A DNA stretch of 17,203 nt from Gammaproteobacteria bacterium. Its GTDB lineage: Bacteria > Pseudomonadota > Gammaproteobacteria > Steroidobacterales > Steroidobacteraceae. The notes beneath the pieces are model-generated. The model had not been told where the DNA came from, did no database searches, and was given only the letters and a program-made list of their open reading frames with translations. Position 1 is the first letter of the stretch. Every line of letters starts with the position of its first letter. Both the position numbers and the translations under genes were made by a program. This document shows, in pieces, positions 14,504-17,203 of this stretch. The stretch spans positions 200 to 17,402 of the forward strand of contig PMNQ01000088.1 of NCBI GenBank assembly GCA_003162555.1. Direction: 5' to 3'.

Positions 14504-15259
14504 CTACCCCTGCCAGGCTGAGCTGAGAAATTTTGAAGCGAAAGCGTCGTGACTGTTCTTCAGGTCTTCGAAAGTGCCGGTGATCAGGATCCGGCCATCG
14601 CGCAGCAACGCCAGCCGATCGGCAACCATCCGCGCGACCTGCACGTCGTGCGTCACGATGATGGATGCCACCTTGCGCTCCCGCTGCAGCTTCAGGATGA
14701 GCTCGCCGATCTCCGCGGAGGTGATCGGATCCAACCCGGTTGTGGGCTCATCAAAGAGCAGGATGTCGGGCGCGAGGGCCAGGGCACGCGCCAGCCCGAC
14801 GCGCTTCTTCATGCCCCCCGAGATCTCGTCAGGCATCTTGCCCAGCGCCTCCTCCATGCCGACACTCGCCAGCAGCTCTTGCACGCGCGTGCGGCGATCG
14901 GCGTCTGACAGTTGCGCATGCCGTTTGAGCGGAAAGGCGACGTTCTCTTCGACCGTCATCGAGTCATACAGCGCCGCGGATTGAAATACGAATCCGATTT
15001 TCTGCCGCAGCTCGTTCATCTTCCGCATGTCGCTACCGGCAACTTCCTGGCCGTGAATGCGAATGGAACCGGTATCGGGCTGCTGCAGGCCGATGATCAG
15101 CTTCAGCAACACGCTCTTGCCCGTGCCGCTCTGCCCGAGAATCGCCAGGGTCTCACCCTGCGCGACCTGCAGATCGACGCCATCCAGGACGTGCTGCGCA
15201 CCAAACGACTTGTGCACGGACTGCACCTGCACGGCGGCCTGCGGAGTCGCAGCGTTCAT
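14504..15259 (-). CDS. MlaF-type ABC ATPase of the MCE transporter
   Basis: A cytoplasmic ATPase driving phospholipid transport between inner and outer membranes with the MlaE and MlaD subunits. From M at 15259 it has 251 residues; GAGAGG lies just upstream, and the frame before it (starting at 15304) runs into mlaE and is not used. Motifs: Walker A GQSGTGKS (about 42-49), Q-loop FVFQSAALYDSMTVEENVAF, signature ISGGMKKRVGLARAL, Walker B ILLFDEPTTGLDP, H-loop IVTHDVQ. SGGMKKRV and EPTTGLDPI are hallmarks of the MlaF group. The gene is 7 bp after mlaE and 3 bp before mlaD, a compact operon. No MlaC, MlaB or MlaA gene is visible in the window. Confidence 0.94.
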   Translation of the reverse strand: MNAATPQAAVQVQSVHKSFGAQHVLDGVDLQVAQGETLAILGQSGTGKSVLLKLIIGLQQPDTGSIRIHGQEVAGSDMRKMNELRQKIGFVFQSAALYDSMTVEENVAFPLKRHAQLSDADRRTRVQELLASVGMEEALGKMPDEISGGMKKRVGLARALALAPDILLFDEPTTGLDPITSAEIGELILKLQRERKVASIIVTHDVQVARMVADRLALLRDGRILITGTFEDLKNSHDAFASKFLSSAWQG

Positions 15260-15266
15260 GTGCCTC

Positions 15267-16070
15267 TCACGGGAAGAACACCAGGATGATGCGCACCAGC
15301 ACAACGTCCGCCAGGATGATGAAAATCGAGGCGTAGACCACGGAGCTGGCGGCAGCGCGCTCCACTCCTGCCGTGCCGCCCCGTGCCCGCATACCTTCGA
15401 AGCACGCCACCAGACCGATGATCAGGCCGAAGACTGCCGTCTTGAGAGTAGCTGGCAGCAGGTCGTTGAAGCCCACACGGGCAAAGCCCGAATTCACGAA
15501 CAGCCGTAACGGGATCGGATCGGTCAGCGTGGTGGCGACCCAACCCATCACCACGCCGCAGAAATCTGCAGCGACGGTGAGCAACGGCAGCATCAGCACG
15601 CAGGCCAGCACGCGCGTTGCCACCAGGTATTTGTAAAGATCGACGGCCGAGGCTTCGATGGCATCGAGCTGCTCAGTGACTTTCATCGCGGCCAGCTCGG
15701 CGCCGATGCTGGCGCCCACACGGCCGCTGACGATCAGCCCGGTGATGATCGGGCCGCTTTCCTTGAGGATGGAGAGCACGATGATCGTCGGCAGCAGCGG
15801 CTTGGCCCCGAAGCGCAGCAGGCTGTCGCGGGCCTCAAGTGAGAACACCACACCCGTGGCCGCACCGGCGAGGCCCACCAGCAGCAGCGAGCGCGCGCCC
15901 ACTTCACTGAGTTGGTGGACGAATTCTTCGCGCTCGTACGGGGGAGCAAAGCCCGTGCGGGCCAGGCGGCCGCAGAAGCGGCCAAAGTCCCCGAACCACT
16001 CGAAGAACCTGACGAGAATGGGCGTGCTCCAGCTTGCCGGGCATAGGCAAAGCAGCCGGCTCGAAGCCAA
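15267..16070 (-). CDS. MlaE-type permease of the MCE transporter
   Basis: The integral membrane subunit of the lipid ABC transporter. The core shows APPYEREEFVHQLSEVGARS, FGAKPLLPTIIVLSILKESG, GLIVSGRVGASIGAELAAMK, EQLDAIEASAVDLYKYLVATRV and VGLVACFEGMRARGGTAGVE, the standard MlaE signature series, with five or six membrane segments. The N-terminal boundary is unsettled. TTG 16070 (267 residues) is used here as the first conventional codon outside the operator motif, but it has no well-spaced ribosome site. ATT 16019 has GGAG seven bases upstream, begins ILVRFFEWFGDFGRF like a typical MlaE N-terminus, and gives 250 residues. GTG 16094 would start inside the operator motif, and ATG 16136 has an SD directly abutting it. 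It is first gene of the mlaE-mlaF-mlaD unit, divergent from the alcohol dehydrogenase gene. Confidence 0.9.
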   Translation of the reverse strand: MASSRLLCLCPASWSTPILVRFFEWFGDFGRFCGRLARTGFAPPYEREEFVHQLSEVGARSLLLVGLAGAATGVVFSLEARDSLLRFGAKPLLPTIIVLSILKESGPIITGLIVSGRVGASIGAELAAMKVTEQLDAIEASAVDLYKYLVATRVLACVLMLPLLTVAADFCGVVMGWVATTLTDPIPLRLFVNSGFARVGFNDLLPATLKTAVFGLIIGLVACFEGMRARGGTAGVERAAASSVVYASIFIILADVVLVRIILVFFP

Positions 16071-16091
16071 CCGTAGTCGAACTCCACCGTG

Positions 16092-16112
16092 CACTCTGTA
16101 CGACACCGAACG
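16092..16112 (+). promoter_or_regulatory. Operator-like inverted repeat, copy 4 of 4 (least symmetric)
   Basis: The core GTACGACACCGAAC (16098-16111), preceded by CACTCT, shares 17 of 21 bases with the 13540-13560 copy. It lies 33 bp upstream of the alcohol dehydrogenase start and 21 or 72 bp upstream of the mlaE start depending on which start is used, so it is placed to affect both. Confidence 0.5.
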
Positions 16113-16145
16113 GACGGTTGGGATGCTGGGGATCATCCTCTCGAA

Positions 16146-17183
16146 ATGAAAGCACTGGTCTACCAAGGCCCTGGCAGGAAGGCCTACCAGGAGCACGCCA
16201 ACCCGACGATCAATGCTCCGACGGATGCCATTGTTCGCGTGACCAGAACCACAATCTGCGGCACGGATCTGCACATCCTCAAGGGTGATGTGCCGAGCTG
16301 CCAGGCCGGGCGCATTCTGGGTCACGAGGGAGTCGGCGTGATCAGCGAGGTCGGCACGGCTGTAAGCACTTTCAAGGCCGGCGACCGCGTACTGATTTCC
16401 TGCATCAGCGCATGCGGAAAATGCCTGTACTGCCGCCGGCTCATGTACTCGCACTGCACCAGCGGGGGCTGGATTCTGGGCAATACCATCGACGGCACGC
16501 AGGCCGAGTTGGTGCGCATTCCGCATGCCGACAATAGCCTCTACCCCATTCCCGCGGGCGCCGATGAAGAGGCGCTGGTCATGCTGAGCGATATCCTGCC
16601 CACCGGTTTCGAGTGCGGCGTACTCAACGGCAAGGTGCAGCCTGGCAGCACCGTCGCCATCGTCGGGTCGGGGCCCATCGGGCTCGCTGCCTTGCTCACG
16701 GCGCAGTTCTATTCACCATCCCAGATCATCATGATCGACCTGGATGACAATCGCCTGGCCGTGGCGCAGCGCTTCGGGGCCACCTCGATCGTCAACAGCA
16801 GCGATGGCAAAGCCGTAGCAGCGGTCATGGCGCTGACCGCCCAGCGCGGCGTCGATGCCGCCATCGAAGCAGTCGGCATTCCCGCCACCTTCGAACTGTG
16901 TACGCAACTGGTAGCGCCGGGCGGCACGGTCGCCAACATTGGCGTCCATGGCAAGAAGGTCGACCTGCATCTCGAGAGCCTTTGGGATCGCAACATATCG
17001 ATCACGACGCGGCTGGTCGACACGGTCAGCACACCCATGCTGCTCAGCACGGTGAACGCCCACAGGATCGACCCCAAACTGCTGATCACGCACCGCTTCA
17101 AGTTCGATCAGATCATCGAGGCTTACGAGACCTTCGGCAACGCAGCCCAGTCGCGCGCCCTCAAAGTGCTGATCGAGGCTTGA
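16146..17183 (+). CDS. Zinc-dependent medium-chain alcohol dehydrogenase
   Basis: Cytosolic NAD(P)-dependent oxidation of alcohols or reduction of aldehydes. 345 residues from MKALVYQGPG. Catalytic zinc ligands are visible at C38 (CGTDLH), H60-E61 (GHEG) and probably D149 (MLSDILPTG), the Cys-His-Asp arrangement of the Thermoanaerobacter-type enzymes. Structural zinc cysteines are C90, C93, C96 and C104 (ACGKCLYCRR...HC). The Rossmann motif is VGSGPIGLAA (about 173-182), and Asp in MIDLDDNRL suggests NAD preference, an inference. The start at 16146 has no strong ribosome site, but the N-terminus fits the family and the longer frame runs through the operator motif. The stop overlaps the next ATG (TGATG), so it is translationally coupled to a CbpA/DnaJ-like gene. 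Confidence 0.93.
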   Translation: MKALVYQGPGRKAYQEHANPTINAPTDAIVRVTRTTICGTDLHILKGDVPSCQAGRILGHEGVGVISEVGTAVSTFKAGDRVLISCISACGKCLYCRRLMYSHCTSGGWILGNTIDGTQAELVRIPHADNSLYPIPAGADEEALVMLSDILPTGFECGVLNGKVQPGSTVAIVGSGPIGLAALLTAQFYSPSQIIMIDLDDNRLAVAQRFGATSIVNSSDGKAVAAVMALTAQRGVDAAIEAVGIPATFELCTQLVAPGGTVANIGVHGKKVDLHLESLWDRNISITTRLVDTVSTPMLLSTVNAHRIDPKLLITHRFKFDQIIEAYETFGNAAQSRALKVLIEA

Positions 17184-17203
17184 TGGAGTTCAAGGACTAC
17201 TAC
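17183..17203 (+). CDS. Start of a CbpA/DnaJ-like co-chaperone gene (cut by window edge)
   Basis: Only seven codons are visible: MEFKDYY, which resembles the J-domain start of CbpA (MELKDYY in E. coli). The ATG overlaps the alcohol dehydrogenase stop as TGATG. The rest lies beyond the window, so the call is an educated guess from a very short match. Confidence 0.5.

Noticed and set aside
16067..16087. GTG frame upstream of mlaE giving MEFDYGW, reminiscent of the MEFKDYY start at 17183
   Set aside because: The match is only a few residues, the frame runs on as a Ser/Arg/Cys-rich shadow of mlaE, and no J-domain pattern follows.
1..17203. CRISPR arrays, insertion sequences, integrases, tRNA or rRNA genes
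   Set aside because: No regularly spaced repeats, transposase or integrase motifs, or cloverleaf/rRNA sequences were seen on either strand by reading.

Overview
The window reads as a high-GC proteobacterial chromosome, most like a gammaproteobacterium of the Xanthomonadales/Nevskiales/Steroidobacter type. That placement rests on the gene families and strong GC bias and is an inference. Almost every gene concerns the cell envelope: efflux, lipid transport, outer-membrane or lipoproteins. I see no rRNA, tRNA, CRISPR array, transposase or phage gene.

Layout. 1-2247 (+): 3' two thirds of an RND efflux pump (MdtB/MdtC/MuxB type). 2265-2807 (-): ferritin-like di-iron protein. 2980-4477 (+): a small lipoprotein and an AI-2E/PerM family membrane protein. 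4495-5526 (-): an unrecognised exported, probably outer-membrane, protein. Divergent from it, 5749-10461 (+) is a tightly overlapping four-gene operon: outer-membrane factor, membrane-fusion protein, MacB-like ATPase and MacB-like permease, i.e. a complete tripartite ABC efflux pump with MacB split in two. 10462-10900 is a graveyard strip: a deleted fragment of the 4495-5526 gene, a possible 57-residue ORF, and a 44-bp relic of a macB 3' end. 10901-12136 (+): MFS exporter. 12157-12830 (-): HAD-hydrolase pseudogene. 12930-13487 (-): exported SnoaL/NTF2-like protein. 13604 to about 16070 (-): MlaE-MlaF-MlaD type phospholipid (MCE) transporter, whose MlaD carries an OmpA-like tail. 16146-17183 (+): zinc alcohol dehydrogenase, coupled to the first seven codons of a CbpA/DnaJ-like gene at the right edge.

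Two observations tie the region together. First, a 14-bp inverted-repeat motif (GTACG-N4-CGYAC type) occurs in four promoter-type gaps: ferritin/lipoprotein, exported protein/ABC pump, upstream of the SnoaL-like gene, and mlaE/adh. It looks like the operator of one undetected regulator, possibly TetR type, acting on a local envelope regulon. Second, the two relics at 10462-10900 have the order and orientation expected if the whole exported-protein plus ABC-pump locus was once tandemly duplicated and the second copy almost entirely deleted.

Other oddities: a 20-glycine tract in the RND pump and a 9-glycine tract in the MacB permease; apparent ATT start codons with good Shine-Dalgarno sequences (forced for the outer-membrane factor, possible for mlaE); and a ferritin-like protein lacking one expected iron-ligand glutamate.
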